64,000 nt of DNA from Flavobacterium psychrotrophum (GCF_003403075.1 NZ_CP031557.1:3534001-3598000); one strand, 5' to 3'. Positions 54,378 to 64,000 are shown, counted from the stretch's first letter. The notes: generated from the sequence alone by a model not told the origin. Program-made: numbers and translations.

Positions 54378-54480
54378 AGATTCCTCCTATCGTCGGAATG
54401 ACATACGCGCCTTCATCTGAGCGCAGCCCAGCATAGTCGAAGGATCTATAAGATGCTTCCTAGTAAAATAGGAATGACAG
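54378..54480. repeat. Dispersed palindromic repeat between tRNAs and mutS
   Basis: Stretches GATTCCTCC...CGGAATGACA and GAAGGATCT...AGGAATGACAG form imperfect inverted arms, with CTGAGCGCAGCCCAGCATAG in the middle. It resembles the short palindromic repeats common in this phylum. It fills much of the 316-base gap before mutS; the rest of that gap holds the tRNA promoter and nothing else visible. Confidence 0.6.
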
Positions 54481-54504
54481 AACAAAAAATCGCCGATCAA
54501 GAAA

Positions 54505-57114
54505 TCAACGACCCAGCATCCTTTTTATTTCGTTTAGCTTCATCAGGGCTTCTACAGGAGTTAGCGTGTTGATGTCGAGGTTTATTATCTCCTGTTTTAT
54601 TTCTTCGAGCAACGGGTCATCAAGGTTAAAAAAGCTGAGCTGCAATTCGTCTTTTGCCTGTGCTTTAATATTTGACAAAGCTTCGCCGCTGTGGTCTTTT
54701 TCCAGCTTCTTTAATAGCTTTTGCGCTTTTTGTATCACCGTTTGCGGCATACCCGCCATCTTGGCTACGTGTATACCAAAACTATGCGCACTGCCACCCT
54801 TAACCAGCTTGCGGATAAAAAGCACATTGTCTTTTAATTCTTTTACACTTACATTAAAATTCTGGATACGGTCAAAAATATCCTGCATTTCATTCAGCTC
54901 GTGGTAGTGGGTAGCAAACAGCGTTTTTGGCTGTGCGGGGTGCTCGTGCAAAAATTCGGCTATGGCCCAGGCAATAGAAATACCATCATAAGTACTGGTA
55001 CCTCGCCCTATCTCGTCAAGCAATATCAGGCTGCGGTCGCTCAGGTTGTTAAGAATACTGGCCGTTTCGTTCATCTCAACCATAAACGTAGACTCCCCCA
55101 TACTGATGTTATCACTCGCCCCTACCCTGGTAAAAATTTTATCTACAATGCCCATACGCACACTTTCGGCAGGCACAAAGCTCCCCATCTGCGCAAGCAG
55201 CACTATAAGCGCCGTCTGGCGAAGGATAGCACTCTTACCACTCATGTTGGGCCCTGTTATCATTATTATCTGCTGAGCACTTCTGTCGAGGAACACATCA
55301 TTGGTAATGTAGGGTGTACCCACGGGTAGTTGTTTCTCAATAACGGGGTGGCGGCCTTCTTTAATTTCCAGCTCAAAGCTGTCATCTATTTCGGGCTGCA
55401 CATATTTATTTTCGATGGCTAACTGCGCAAAACCGGTAAGGCAGTCCATTTGCGCCACAAGCCCGGCATTAAGCTGCACCGGTTTTATATAGGTAGATAT
55501 CCAAACTACAAGCTGTTCGAAAAGCTGCGATTCTAAAGCATGTATCTTTTCCTCGGCACCTAATATTTTGGTTTCATATTCTTTAAGCTCTTCGGTAATG
55601 TAGCGCTCGGCATTTACAAGCGTTTGCTTGCGTATCCATTCTGCCGGCACCTTATCTTTATGCGTGTTGCGTACCTCTATATAATACCCAAACACGTTAT
55701 TAAACGATATTTTAAGCGATGATATACCTGTAGCCTCACTCTCACGCCTTTCTATCCCTTCAAGATACTCCTTACCACTGTAAGCTATGGCACGCAGCTC
55801 ATCCAGCTCCGGATGAATACCGTGAGCTATGGCGTTACCCTTATTAATGGCAACAGGCGCTTCAGGATGTAGTGTAGTTTTAATTTTTTCACGCAGCAGG
55901 TCGCAGGCGTGCAGGCTATCGCCAATGGCTTTCAGCGCATCATTATCACTCTCCAGTGCCAGCTGCTTTATAGGCACTATGGCATCAAGCGAATCTTTAA
56001 GGTAAATTACCTCACGGGGGCTTACCTTACCTGTAGCTATTTTAGAGATTAACCTTTCAAGGTCGCTTATTTGTTTTATCTGTGTTTGTATGCGGCTTAG
56101 TATGCTCTTATTGTTCTTAAGATAAGCCACTACCTCATGGCGGGCACGCACCTTATTTGCATCTTTAAGCGGCAGTGCAAGCCATCTTTTTAGCAAGCGG
56201 CTCCCCATAGGGCTAAGTGTGCGGTCTATAACATCGAGCAATGTAACCGCATTTGGGTTAGTGCTGTGGTATAGCTCCAGGTTACGGATGGTAAAACGGT
56301 CCATCCACACATAGGCATCTTCTGCAATACGCTGAATGCTGGTTATGTGTTGTACTTTGTTATGCTGGGTTTCGCCAAGATAATACAGTACCGCACCGCT
56401 GGCTATTACACCTTCGGCCAGTTCTTCTATACCAAAACCTTTTAGTGAGTTTGTACCAAAATGCCCTGTAAGGCTATCAAAGGCATAATCTTCTTTATAC
56501 ACCCAGTCCTCCAGATAGAAGGTGTGATGGTTTTCGCCAAAGGCTTGTTTAAAGGTATTTTTTTCATTCTTTGCAACAAGCACTTCGCTCGGGCTAAAGT
56601 TTTGCAACAGTTTATCGATATACTCTTCATTGCCCTGCGCGGTAAGAAATTCGCCTGTAGACACATCAAGAAACGACACACCTATTGTCTTACGACCAAA
56701 GTATACTGAAGCTAAAAAGTTGTTGCTCTTACTGTGCAACACCTCATCATTCATAGACACACCCGGCGTTACCAGCTCTGTAACGCCACGCTTTACAATG
56801 GTCTTGGTCATCTTGGGGTCTTCCAGCTGGTCGCATATCGCTACGCGTAGCCCGGCCTTAACCAGTTTAGGCAAATAGGTATTAAGCGAATGGTGCGGAA
56901 ACCCGGCAAGTGCCGTTTCTGTTTCGCTGCCTGCTCCGCGTTTGGTAAGCACAATGCCTAAAATTCCGGCAGCGCGAATGGCATCCTCTCCAAAAGTTTC
57001 ATAAAAATCGCCAACGCGAAACAGCAGGCAGGCATCAGGATATTTCGCCTTGATGGCATTGTACTGCTTCATTAACGGGGTTTCTTTCTGTATTTTTTCT
57101 TTTGTGGCTGCCAA
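54505..57114 (-). CDS. mutS: DNA mismatch repair protein MutS
   Basis: Recognises mismatches and recruits MutL. The 869 residues have the mismatch-binding domain with the Phe-x-Glu wedge in [16 protein letters not shown] (about 30-45), connector and lever domains, a clamp, and the ATPase domain with Walker [10 protein letters not shown] (about 615), ESTFMVEM, Walker [17 protein letters not shown] and FATHYHEL. The start is TTG at 57114, giving [19 protein letters not shown], which agrees with the usual MAA start in this genus; the next ATG (57072) would remove 14 residues. A stop lies just upstream in frame. Monocistronic. Confidence 0.96.
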   Translation of the reverse strand: MAATKEKIQKETPLMKQYNAIKAKYPDACLLFRVGDFYETFGEDAIRAAGILGIVLTKRGAGSETETALAGFPHHSLNTYLPKLVKAGLRVAICDQLEDPKMTKTIVKRGVTELVTPGVSMNDEVLHSKSNNFLASVYFGRKTIGVSFLDVSTGEFLTAQGNEEYIDKLLQNFSPSEVLVAKNEKNTFKQAFGENHHTFYLEDWVYKEDYAFDSLTGHFGTNSLKGFGIEELAEGVIASGAVLYYLGETQHNKVQHITSIQRIAEDAYVWMDRFTIRNLELYHSTNPNAVTLLDVIDRTLSPMGSRLLKRWLALPLKDANKVRARHEVVAYLKNNKSILSRIQTQIKQISDLERLISKIATGKVSPREVIYLKDSLDAIVPIKQLALESDNDALKAIGDSLHACDLLREKIKTTLHPEAPVAINKGNAIAHGIHPELDELRAIAYSGKEYLEGIERRESEATGISSLKISFNNVFGYYIEVRNTHKDKVPAEWIRKQTLVNAERYITEELKEYETKILGAEEKIHALESQLFEQLVVWISTYIKPVQLNAGLVAQMDCLTGFAQLAIENKYVQPEIDDSFELEIKEGRHPVIEKQLPVGTPYITNDVFLDRSAQQIIMITGPNMSGKSAILRQTALIVLLAQMGSFVPAESVRMGIVDKIFTRVGASDNISMGESTFMVEMNETASILNNLSDRSLILLDEIGRGTSTYDGISIAWAIAEFLHEHPAQPKTLFATHYHELNEMQDIFDRIQNFNVSVKELKDNVLFIRKLVKGGSAHSFGIHVAKMAGMPQTVIQKAQKLLKKLEKDHSGEALSNIKAQAKDELQLSFFNLDDPLLEEIKQEIINLDINTLTPVEALMKLNEIKRMLGR

Positions 57115-57411
57115 GGCTAAACTGTTTATTTATGTAGTGGGCGAATTTATCAAAAAAAGCCCAAACGCCCGTTTATGGCAAGCGTGATAATATAAAAGAT
57201 TATCAACAACTCACATTACTTTTAGACTAACAGAGAGAATAAAAGTTATTCCGTCTGCTAAAAACATCTGGCTACAATGCTCTTGAAAGATTTCACTCAC
57301 AACCTTAATACAAACACCCCATAGTGAACAACTACAAATACCACTGCTTTATAAAATATAATTGTACATTTAACCCCGCATTTATTTAACCAATAACACC
57401 AACCAATTTGT

Positions 57412-58713
57412 ATGAAAAAGACCGTAATGGCCGCATTTATTATAATGTCATTATTTTACCATTATAAAACCTTTGCACAAATAACCGTAAGAGAAACCAG
57501 CATTCAGGAGAAAGCGGTTTACAAACCTAAAACTTTTGACAGCCTTTCTAATTTTACCCAACAAAAAGATTTAATAAGCTACAAACAATACATTGGGTAT
57601 AAATTGTATTTCATCCCGAATTCTAAAAAATACAAAAGCCAGCAAAAATATACAGATACGCTTATAAATTTTCTTTTCAATAAAAAGGAAACTGTTTTAA
57701 TAAAGCCCGGAAAAATACCCTTTGACGACATATACCTTAGTGCTGTTTACAAAGACCCAAAAGTAAAAAAAGCACACAAAGAGCAATATCAAAGAGAGAA
57801 AGACAAATATGACGCAGCTGTTGATAAAGAAACCACGAATGCATACAGCCCATATTTCATAAATGAAAGCATAGATAAGGCAACTGGTAAGATTAAGGGT
57901 AAAATAGGTACAGACCCTAAAACGGTATCTGGTAAGTATTTCACAATTTTAGATATACAAGCCCAGAAATATGGCGAGAAACAATACTCTAAATTAGAAT
58001 CGCTTGAAGATTTAGACTGGAGGGCATCGTTGCAGGTTGTTTTAAAAAATGACCAGACTAAAGACACTCTTTACTGGCAGATAGACCAGGCACGAAATAT
58101 AGCAAACTATCCTTTTATGATTGTACCCTATTTTTCCAAGCAAAAACAATTGTACCTGGACAAAAAACTTGTAGCCACAAAAAATTTTAGCACACCTGTT
58201 ATTGATGTAAACACTGCGCAGCCAGTAACCATAAAAAACGGAGACATATATACTTGTACCGATATTAGCTTTGCAGATATCGAAAAATCAAAATATCTCG
58301 CGCCCATGTATTTCCTTAAAAATGACAAAGGCAACGAGATATGTTTTGTTTTGGGATCTTTTGAAAATGAAGCATTTATTACTGAAGAAATCTTTTTAAA
58401 GCGTGAAGCTGAAAAAAAGAAGCTTGATGAGCAACGTAAAAAGGAAAAGCTGGAAGAAGAAAAGAGACACGCACAGGAACAACTTGCTTTTAAAAACGAA
58501 TGCATTAAAAAGTTTGGGGTTAAAATGGGCACACTGGTTAATGAGGGCAATGTGGCTCTGGGCATGACGAAAGACATGTGCATATATGCCTGGGGTAACC
58601 CGATTGATGTTAACACGATACAATCTACCGGAAGGACGACTGAACAATGGGTGTATAACTGGGATACATACTTATATTTTGAGAATGGGACATTAAAAAT
58701 TATCCAGAATTAA
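57412..58713 (+). CDS. Secreted protein with coiled coil and BamE-like C-terminus, unknown function
   Basis: I do not recognise the main part of this 433-residue protein. Signal peptide at about 1-23 (ending TFAQ). Central region (about 25-320) is Lys-rich and may hold two repeated beta domains (KSYKQYIGYKLYFIPNS early). A charged coiled coil at about 325-362 (KREAEKKKLDEQRKKEKLEEEKRHA) follows. The last ~65 residues (GMTKDMCIYAWGNPIDVN ... EQWVYNWDTYLYFENGTL) resemble the SmpA/BamE-type domain found in many lipoproteins. The 297-base gap upstream has no other recognisable feature. Confidence 0.78.
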   Translation: MKKTVMAAFIIMSLFYHYKTFAQITVRETSIQEKAVYKPKTFDSLSNFTQQKDLISYKQYIGYKLYFIPNSKKYKSQQKYTDTLINFLFNKKETVLIKPGKIPFDDIYLSAVYKDPKVKKAHKEQYQREKDKYDAAVDKETTNAYSPYFINESIDKATGKIKGKIGTDPKTVSGKYFTILDIQAQKYGEKQYSKLESLEDLDWRASLQVVLKNDQTKDTLYWQIDQARNIANYPFMIVPYFSKQKQLYLDKKLVATKNFSTPVIDVNTAQPVTIKNGDIYTCTDISFADIEKSKYLAPMYFLKNDKGNEICFVLGSFENEAFITEEIFLKREAEKKKLDEQRKKEKLEEEKRHAQEQLAFKNECIKKFGVKMGTLVNEGNVALGMTKDMCIYAWGNPIDVNTIQSTGRTTEQWVYNWDTYLYFENGTLKIIQN

Positions 58714-58804
58714 TCACATATCTATTTAAAGAAATTGCTTATTTTGATTTAAATATATCACTACCAAAACACAATGAAGACATTCGCAATCTTTTCACAC
58801 ACCT

Positions 58805-58837
58805 TTTGTTAACATTGGCATTCTTTTTGTATTTTTG
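58805..58837 (+). promoter_or_regulatory. Promoter of the small Spy-like gene
   Basis: TTTG (58805-58808), 21 bases, then TATTTTTG (58830-58837), 24 bases before the ATG: a full Bacteroidetes match. Confidence 0.7.
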
Positions 58838-58861
58838 GCTTAATCATAAAAAATTAAGAAT

Positions 58862-59317
58862 ATGAAAAAACTTTTGTTAGCTGCCCTGCTTATGACAGGA
58901 ATAAGCACTTTTGCACAGCAACTTACCAAAGCTGGTATTGACCAACCAAGGAAAGAAAAAGTAACAGTAGAAACCAGGGTAAAAAAACTTACCGATGAAT
59001 TAAAACTTGACCAAAAGCAGCAACTTAAAGTTACAACGCTTTTAACTGATCAGGAAAAAACAAGAGAAGACATTAAGGAAAGAACTAAAGCAGCCGGTAC
59101 CGATTTAGCAGCTAAGGCAGCATTGCGCAACGAAATGAAAGAACAGGGTACTTTGCTTAAATCAAAAATGAAAGAGATACTTACCCCAGATCAGTTTACT
59201 AAATGGGAAGCCTCTACAAAACCACAAAGGCGTTTACCCGCAAGTGCAGGCGCATTAAAAGAAGATGGCCCACAAATAAATGAAACAGATAAAAAAGTAC
59301 TTAAGCCTACAAACTAA
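58862..59317 (+). CDS. Small secreted helical protein, Spy/CpxP-like
   Basis: A 151-residue protein with a signal peptide (MKKLLLAALLMTGISTFAQ). The mature part is almost entirely charged helix, with LKLDQKQQLKVTTLLTDQEKTREDIKERTKAAG and MKEILTPDQFTKWEAS. The repeated L-D/T-x-x-Q pattern (LDQKQ, LTPDQ) is like the LTxxQ motif of Spy and CpxP periplasmic chaperones, but no precise match. A role in envelope stress is inferred. A strong promoter and terminator make it a compact single-gene unit. Confidence 0.72.
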   Translation: MKKLLLAALLMTGISTFAQQLTKAGIDQPRKEKVTVETRVKKLTDELKLDQKQQLKVTTLLTDQEKTREDIKERTKAAGTDLAAKAALRNEMKEQGTLLKSKMKEILTPDQFTKWEASTKPQRRLPASAGALKEDGPQINETDKKVLKPTN

Positions 59318-59338
59318 TCTTACAGTATTTTATAATAT

Positions 59339-59377
59339 AAAAAGCCGCCGAAAAATGTTTTTTGGCGGCTTTTTTTA
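59339..59377 (+). terminator. Rho-independent terminator
   Basis: AAAAAGCCGCC-GAAAAATGTTTTTT-GGCGGCTTTTTTT after the Spy-like gene. Confidence 0.93.
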
Positions 59378-59438
59378 ATTCCACACATCAAAATAGCCAC
59401 TGCTTTTACTCATGTTAGCACGGATATTTTTTTCGCTT

Positions 59439-59446
59439 TACCTTTG
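59439..59446 (+). promoter_or_regulatory. -7 box for the SpoU methyltransferase gene
   Basis: TACCTTTG matches TAnnTTTG, 14 bases before the ATG; the -33 is unclear. Confidence 0.5.
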
Positions 59447-59460
59447 CAAAAAGCGACACA

Positions 59461-60000
59461 ATGAGAAAACTGGAAAACAGCGAACTGGGACGGAAGAATA
59501 CGGAAGAATTTAAAGACGCCGAAAAAACCCCTCTTATACTTATATTAGATGACATAAGAAGCCTGCACAACATAGGCTCGGTATTTCGTACGGCAGATTC
59601 TTTTTTGCTCGAAAAAATATACCTCTGCGGTATAACTGCCACTCCGCCTAACAAGGAAATTCACAAAACTGCCCTCGGAGCCACCGAAACTGTAGCGTGG
59701 GAACATTACAAAAACACAACAGATGTAATTACTGCCTTACAACAGCAAGGCATAGAAGTATATGCTGCAGAACAGGCAGAAGGCGCTGTTTTCCTACAGG
59801 ACTTTACCCCTCAGAACGGTAAAAAATACGCCTTAGTATTTGGAAATGAAGTGAAAGGCGTTTCACAGGAAGCCATAAATCTTTGCAATGGCGTTATAGA
59901 AATACCCCAACTGGGAACTAAACATTCCCTCAACATTTCGGTTAGCGCCGGCATAGTAGTATGGGACATTTTCCAGAAGCTACATTACCATAAAAATTAA
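59461..60000 (+). CDS. SpoU/TrmH-family RNA 2'-O-ribose methyltransferase
   Basis: A 179-residue SPOUT methyltransferase that methylates a ribose 2'-OH in tRNA or rRNA. The three knot motifs are clear: DDIRSLHNIGSVFRTADSF with the catalytic Asn/Arg region, YALVFGNEVKGVSQEAI, and IPQLGTKHSLNISVSAGIVVWDI with the conserved Asn and Ser. Short, lacking an N-terminal L30e-like domain. Exact target (TrmH, RlmB or other) cannot be told. The type B T9SS cargo gene begins 34 bases downstream. Confidence 0.94.
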   Translation: MRKLENSELGRKNTEEFKDAEKTPLILILDDIRSLHNIGSVFRTADSFLLEKIYLCGITATPPNKEIHKTALGATETVAWEHYKNTTDVITALQQQGIEVYAAEQAEGAVFLQDFTPQNGKKYALVFGNEVKGVSQEAINLCNGVIEIPQLGTKHSLNISVSAGIVVWDIFQKLHYHKN

Positions 60001-60034
60001 TAATCTCGTAAATATATTTTTATATTTTTACGAA

Positions 60035-62137
60035 ATGAAGAAACCTATATCGTTTTACCTGCAGGCATACATAATTTTTGTATTGTCTGCACTCCCTATA
60101 TATGCTCAGTCTACAGCCGCACCCACACTCGCTGCCACCGGAAACCAGGTATATTGCCCCGGCACTCCCATTAACATCGTTACAGCATTTGGCATAACAC
60201 CACCGGCAGGAGGGCCTACCGGGGCACAGGCGGTATACATACAAATTTCTTCAGGGTATGTAAACGGCCAGGATCGCCTTACTTTAAACGGCACCATACC
60301 AAACATAACATCTGCGTGGAACGCCACATCAGGAAAACTTACCATAAATAGCACTAACGGGCTTGATGTGCCTTACAATACACTCGAAGCCGCAGTACAA
60401 AATGTAGTATACAACAGTAGTAATGCAACACCAACAGGAACACGTACCTTTTCGATAACCATAGGCGAGGCAAACTACCTGCCCAGCACCCAGCATTATT
60501 ACAGGTTTGTATCTTCATTAAACATAAGCTGGCAGGCAGCAAAAGCAGCAGCCGCAGCCGATACTTACTACGGCCTTACCGGCTACCTGGCAACCTTAAC
60601 CAGTGCCGAAGAAGCACAACTTTGTGGCGAACAGGCCACAGGCACAGGCTGGATAGGCGGCACAGACGAAGATGTTGAAGGCGTATGGAAATGGGCTACC
60701 GGACCCGAAGCAGGCACAGTATTCTGGAACGGTGGGGCTAATGGCAGTACTCCAAATTTTGCATTTTGGAATACCGGCGAACCTAACAACTCTAACAATG
60801 AAGATTACGCACATATTACCGCTCCGGGGGTGGGCATTTTAGGTTCATGGAACGATTTACCAAACGTAGGAAGTACGGGAGATTTTGTTCCTAAGGGCTA
60901 TATTGTAGAATATGGCGGTATGCCCGGCGATCCTGTTTTAAACATTTCTGCCAGCACCAAAATATCAATCAACAAAATAACCTCTATAACCACACCTACA
61001 GCGGTTTGTGGTACCGGAACCGCTACACTCAGCGCACAATCTGACGGAACGGCGGTTTATTGGTATGATGCCGCAACAGGAGGCAACCTATTAGCAACAG
61101 GCAACAGCTACACTACACCTGTAATTTCGCAGCCTACTACATACTATGCTTCTGCTTACGATGCAACCTGTACCACAGCAACGCGTACACCTATTGTAGC
61201 AAATGTAACCGCATTACCCACAGTTACGGTAACAAATGCCACTGTTAATGCCTGTGGCAGCGAAACACCTGTACTAGAAGCAACAGCCAGCAACGGCACC
61301 ATAAACTGGTACACCAGCGCCACGGCAGCAACGCCAATAGGTTCAGGAAGCCCCTTTACTGCTCCTGCTGTAACAGGCACAACTACTTTTTATGCCGAAG
61401 CCCTTTTCAACGGTTGCCCATCTGCCACGCGGGAGGCTGTTACCGTAAACCATTATGAAAATCCGATATTACCGGAGACTACTACCACAATAAATTTTTG
61501 CGAAGGTACTGATGCCACACTTGATGCCACAATGGCAAATGTAACCTACCTTTGGTCTACCGGCGAGACAACAGCAAGTATTAAAGTAGTTACCGGAGGT
61601 ACCTATACCGTAGACGTTACTAACCCTGCAACCTGTAGTGCCACCCGTACTTTTGAGGTTACCATGAAGGACTCCCCCGTAATTAACGACGTACTGGTAG
61701 ATACAGACAGGGCAACGGTAGTGATGAAAAACAACGACCCCGAAAATTACGAGTTCTCTATAGACGGCGGCCCTTACCAGACATCTCCTGTGTTTGACAA
61801 CTTAATTAGCGGCAGGCACCTTATTATGGCGCAGTCAATAAACGGATGTGGTGAGTATCCGTTTGTGGTGGTAATCTACCTTATCCCTAAATACTTTACA
61901 CCAAATGGCGACAATACTAACGACTTTTTTACCCTTGCAGGGATGAGCGCATTGCCTCAGGCTACCGTTAAGATATTTGACCGCTACGGCAAATTGCTTA
62001 CGGTACTTAACCGCTATAAACGCGAGTGGGACGGTACTTTTAACGGCAATCCGTTGCCGGCAAGCGATTATTGGTATGTAATTAAAATAGATAATGAAAC
62101 CCCTGAAATAAGGGGACACTTCGCTATGATGCGATAG
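60035..62137 (+). CDS. T9SS type B sorted surface protein with C-type lectin domain
   Basis: A 700-residue secreted protein. Signal peptide about 1-25 (ending IYAQ). A C-type lectin-like domain lies at about 148-295: WIGGTDEDVEGVWKWATG, FAFWNTGEPNNSNNEDYAHI and GYIVEYGG. Ig-like repeats (about 315-480) follow, each with a Cys pair and WYDAATGG or WYTSATAA text; then another beta region with a Cys pair. The C-terminal ~85 residues (PKYFTPNGDNTNDFF ... DRYGKLL ... DYWYVIKI) are the CHU_C / gliding-motility C-terminal domain, the type B signal for type IX secretion. It likely attaches to the surface and binds a sugar (inference). The cupin gene begins 15 bases downstream. Confidence 0.92.
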   Translation: MKKPISFYLQAYIIFVLSALPIYAQSTAAPTLAATGNQVYCPGTPINIVTAFGITPPAGGPTGAQAVYIQISSGYVNGQDRLTLNGTIPNITSAWNATSGKLTINSTNGLDVPYNTLEAAVQNVVYNSSNATPTGTRTFSITIGEANYLPSTQHYYRFVSSLNISWQAAKAAAAADTYYGLTGYLATLTSAEEAQLCGEQATGTGWIGGTDEDVEGVWKWATGPEAGTVFWNGGANGSTPNFAFWNTGEPNNSNNEDYAHITAPGVGILGSWNDLPNVGSTGDFVPKGYIVEYGGMPGDPVLNISASTKISINKITSITTPTAVCGTGTATLSAQSDGTAVYWYDAATGGNLLATGNSYTTPVISQPTTYYASAYDATCTTATRTPIVANVTALPTVTVTNATVNACGSETPVLEATASNGTINWYTSATAATPIGSGSPFTAPAVTGTTTFYAEALFNGCPSATREAVTVNHYENPILPETTTTINFCEGTDATLDATMANVTYLWSTGETTASIKVVTGGTYTVDVTNPATCSATRTFEVTMKDSPVINDVLVDTDRATVVMKNNDPENYEFSIDGGPYQTSPVFDNLISGRHLIMAQSINGCGEYPFVVVIYLIPKYFTPNGDNTNDFFTLAGMSALPQATVKIFDRYGKLLTVLNRYKREWDGTFNGNPLPASDYWYVIKIDNETPEIRGHFAMMR

Positions 62138-62152
62138 TTTAATACAAAGATT

Positions 62153-62527
62153 TTGACAGACACAACGCTTATAAAAGCCGTAAGGCTTATAAATACCCCC
62201 GATGGGAAATGTACTTTTGAATACGGCAGCATGGCCAATACCGTATTTATAGAAGCTAAAGGATTTTTTGCCCAAACCTATATAGAAGAATATCAAAAGG
62301 TAGCACACCCTGCCCCACGCCGGCAATATGTGGTAACGCTTAGCGGTACACTACGTTTTAAAGTAAGCAATGGCGATGCCTTTATTATAAAACCGGGCAT
62401 TTTGCTTATTGCAGAAGATACTGAGGGCGAAGGCCACACCTGGGAGCTTATTGAAGGCGAACGCTGGGAGCGTATTTACATTGTACTTGCCGATGGCGCC
62501 GACGACCATTTTATTGCAGATAATTAG
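62153..62527 (+). CDS. Cupin-fold protein
   Basis: A 124-residue protein with a beta-sandwich pattern of the small cupin type: RRQYVVTLSGTLRFKVSNGDAFIIKPGILLIAEDTEGEGHTWELI. Few metal-ligand His are present (one His in EGEGHTW), so an enzyme role is doubtful. The only reasonable start is TTG at 62153, or a rarer ATT just before; a stop (the end of the preceding gene) blocks anything earlier. It is 15 bases after the T9SS cargo gene, so probably co-transcribed. Confidence 0.78.
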   Translation: MTDTTLIKAVRLINTPDGKCTFEYGSMANTVFIEAKGFFAQTYIEEYQKVAHPAPRRQYVVTLSGTLRFKVSNGDAFIIKPGILLIAEDTEGEGHTWELIEGERWERIYIVLADGADDHFIADN

Positions 62528-62541
62528 ACCTCAAAACCTAA

Positions 62542-62991
62542 TTACGGAATTAGCTTCATCAGCCCGCGTTTGTGCTCTTTAAAATTCTTAGACAGGTATA
62601 GTTTTTTAGCTCCTTCATTGTGCGGTTCTATTTCCAGGTAAACAACTTTTATTGAGAGCGCTTTGGCAGCTTCAGCAATAAAATTGAGCGCCTGCTTTGC
62701 AATACCCTGCCCACGCATAGTTTCAGACACAAAAAGTTCGTCCAGAAATGCAATGCGTCCGGCATATTCAAAACTGAACACAAAGGTCAATATTATATAA
62801 CCAACAGGGTTTCCATCGGCAATAATTACCCAGCCTTTACCCAAACTTTCGTTCTCTATAAATTCGAAAAAAAGTCCTTTACTAACCACAGCATCCATAG
62901 GATACCCATCTATAGCATAAAACTGCTCCATCATGCTGACAACTGCCGGGGCATCGGCAGCTTCAAAAGGTTTAAATACGGGCTGTATCAT
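62542..62991 (-). CDS. GNAT family N-acetyltransferase
   Basis: A 149-residue GNAT. Helix 1 region is FEAADAPAVVSMMEQFYAIDGYPMD. The acetyl-CoA loop is FVSETMRGQGIAKQALNFIAEAAKAL (R-G-Q-G-I-A), and the last strand-helix is VYLEIEPHNEGAKKLYLSKNFKEHKR. Its ATG at 62991 lies 20 bases inside the end of waaA, so the two are probably translated from one message. Substrate unknown. Confidence 0.93.
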   Translation of the reverse strand: MIQPVFKPFEAADAPAVVSMMEQFYAIDGYPMDAVVSKGLFFEFIENESLGKGWVIIADGNPVGYIILTFVFSFEYAGRIAFLDELFVSETMRGQGIAKQALNFIAEAAKALSIKVVYLEIEPHNEGAKKLYLSKNFKEHKRGLMKLIP

Positions 62992-64000
62992 TCTGAATAT
63001 GGTTAATTATAATATTTATAGCACCACGGTTATTTCGCACAAAAGCACCGGCTATCAGGCCTTTTTCCTGCCTGTAGGCATCATTATATACTAAGTTACT
63101 AAGAGCCTCCTCCATTTCAGGCTTATCACTTACAGCAATAACGCCACCATCTTCAACCAGTGCAATAGCCTCGGGAAATTTAGTATGATTAGGCCCAATA
63201 ATAATAGGCACACCAAAAGCAGCAGGCTCCAGTATATTGTGCAGACCAGATGAACCAAAGCCACCACCTACATAAGCCACATCGGCATAGCTGTATATTT
63301 TACCTAAAAGCCCAATGGTATTTACGATAAGTACATCGTATTCAGCCAGGTTTTCCCCATCCTTTTCGGTATAGAAAATCACGTTGCGTTTTATGTTCTT
63401 TTGCAGGTCAGCCATATGGCTTTCGCCAAAGGTATGCGGTGCAATAATGAATTTGGTATTAACAGCACTGTTTATAAAATCGGTAAACATACTCTCATCC
63501 TTTGGCCAGGAACTCCCAAAAACAACTGTTGTTTTGCCATCAATAAATTCTTCTATAAACGGCAGTTTATTATCCTGTTCTAAAATACGGCTCACGCGGT
63601 CGTATCGTGTATCGCCACTCACCGTTACATTAGTAAAGCCAATGGTAGCGAGCAGTGTTTTAGAACTCTCATACTGCACAAAAAAGTGTTTAAACACCTT
63701 AAAAGCATTGCGATAAGTACTGCCATACCATTTAAAGAACGCCTGATTTGGCCGAAAAAGGCCTGAAATGAGATAGGTTTTTGTATTGTATTTCTTGAGC
63801 TCGTTAAGGTAATTTGGCCAAAATTCATATTTTATAAAAAAGGCCATATCAGGGTGTGCGAGCTGTATAAACTTTTTGGCATTGCTCAATGTATCAAGCG
63901 GCAGGTATACTACCACATCGGCAGCCTTGGTATTCTTTCGGATCTCATAGCCCGACGGCGAAAAAAAAGTAAGCAGTATTTTATGTGCCGGGTATAGTTC
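62972..64000 (-). CDS. waaA: 3-deoxy-D-manno-octulosonic acid transferase, 3' part
   Basis: Adds Kdo to lipid A precursors at the inner membrane, a core step in lipopolysaccharide. The frame is open to the right edge, so the N-terminal part (about 80 residues by family length) is missing; 342 codons plus stop are present. Conserved parts are HKILLTFFSPSGYEIRKN near the edge, AFFIKYEFWPNYL, YLISGLFRP, VSGDTRYDRV, VFGSSWPKDE, IAPHTF and YVGGGFGSSGLHNILEPAAFGVPIIIGPNHTKFPEA, the GT30 nucleotide-sugar signature. The GNAT gene downstream overlaps it by 20 bases. Confidence 0.95.
   Translation of the reverse strand, partial: ELYPAHKILLTFFSPSGYEIRKNTKAADVVVYLPLDTLSNAKKFIQLAHPDMAFFIKYEFWPNYLNELKKYNTKTYLISGLFRPNQAFFKWYGSTYRNAFKVFKHFFVQYESSKTLLATIGFTNVTVSGDTRYDRVSRILEQDNKLPFIEEFIDGKTTVVFGSSWPKDESMFTDFINSAVNTKFIIAPHTFGESHMADLQKNIKRNVIFYTEKDGENLAEYDVLIVNTIGLLGKIYSYADVAYVGGGFGSSGLHNILEPAAFGVPIIIGPNHTKFPEAIALVEDGGVIAVSDKPEMEEALSNLVYNDAYRQEKGLIAGAFVRNNRGAINIIINHIQNDTARI

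Overview
The window is a chromosomal stretch of a Bacteroidota bacterium, most likely a Flavobacterium or close relative in the Flavobacteriaceae. Four things point there: type IX secretion / gliding genes (sprA, a DUF5103 plug protein, a type B sorted cargo), an alternative complex III operon joined to cytochrome oxidase genes, repeated promoters of the Bacteroidetes form TTTG-N18..21-TAnnTTTG, and almost no Shine-Dalgarno sequences. Base composition is moderately AT-rich. I see no prophage, integrase, transposase or CRISPR array; most of it is core genome with small accessory patches.

Layout. 1-5.5 kb (minus): the 5' part of sprA (cut by the left edge), ruvA and maeB. 5.6-9.6 kb: a DUF885 lipoprotein facing a histidine kinase / response regulator pair, with a shared terminator. 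9.7-14.3 kb: a small secreted protein, queG, a palindromic repeat, ruvB, a small acetyltransferase and an amino acid permease. 14.3-26 kb (minus): the respiratory operon actA-B-C-D-E-F-coxB-coxA, with a good promoter and terminator. 26-31 kb: a SPOR protein, a two-gene M16 peptidase operon, and rplU-rpmA. 31-36.4 kb: accessory genes (hypothetical protein, altered polysaccharide deacetylase, tRNA-Gly, GNAT, two L,D-transpeptidases) plus a vestige of rpmA.

36.7-45.8 kb: gpmI, then a TetR / ABC / HlyD / TolC export operon whose ATPase has degenerate catalytic motifs, then map, a GxxExxY gene held between 44-bp inverted repeats, and a methyltransferase. 45.8-52.4 kb: a PqqL-type protease, the T9SS plug protein, apaG and an L-glutamate gamma-semialdehyde dehydrogenase. 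52.7-57.1 kb: a double-domain acetyltransferase, a Gly-Leu-Gly tRNA cluster, and mutS. 57.4-64 kb: two secreted proteins, a SpoU methyltransferase, a lectin-containing T9SS cargo protein, a cupin, a GNAT, and waaA (cut by the right edge).

How it fits together. The act-cox operon encodes a quinol-to-oxygen electron route: ActB/C/D/F take quinol electrons, ActA/E hemes pass them on, and CoxB/CoxA reduce oxygen. Four of its proteins carry His-rich or low-complexity segments, the most striking being about 107 residues with 22 His in ActF. SprA, the plug protein and the type B cargo are three parts of one secretion route. The most interesting items are the GxxExxY cassette, the ABC exporter with an altered ATPase, the His-rich respiratory subunits, and the rpmA-derived vestige.
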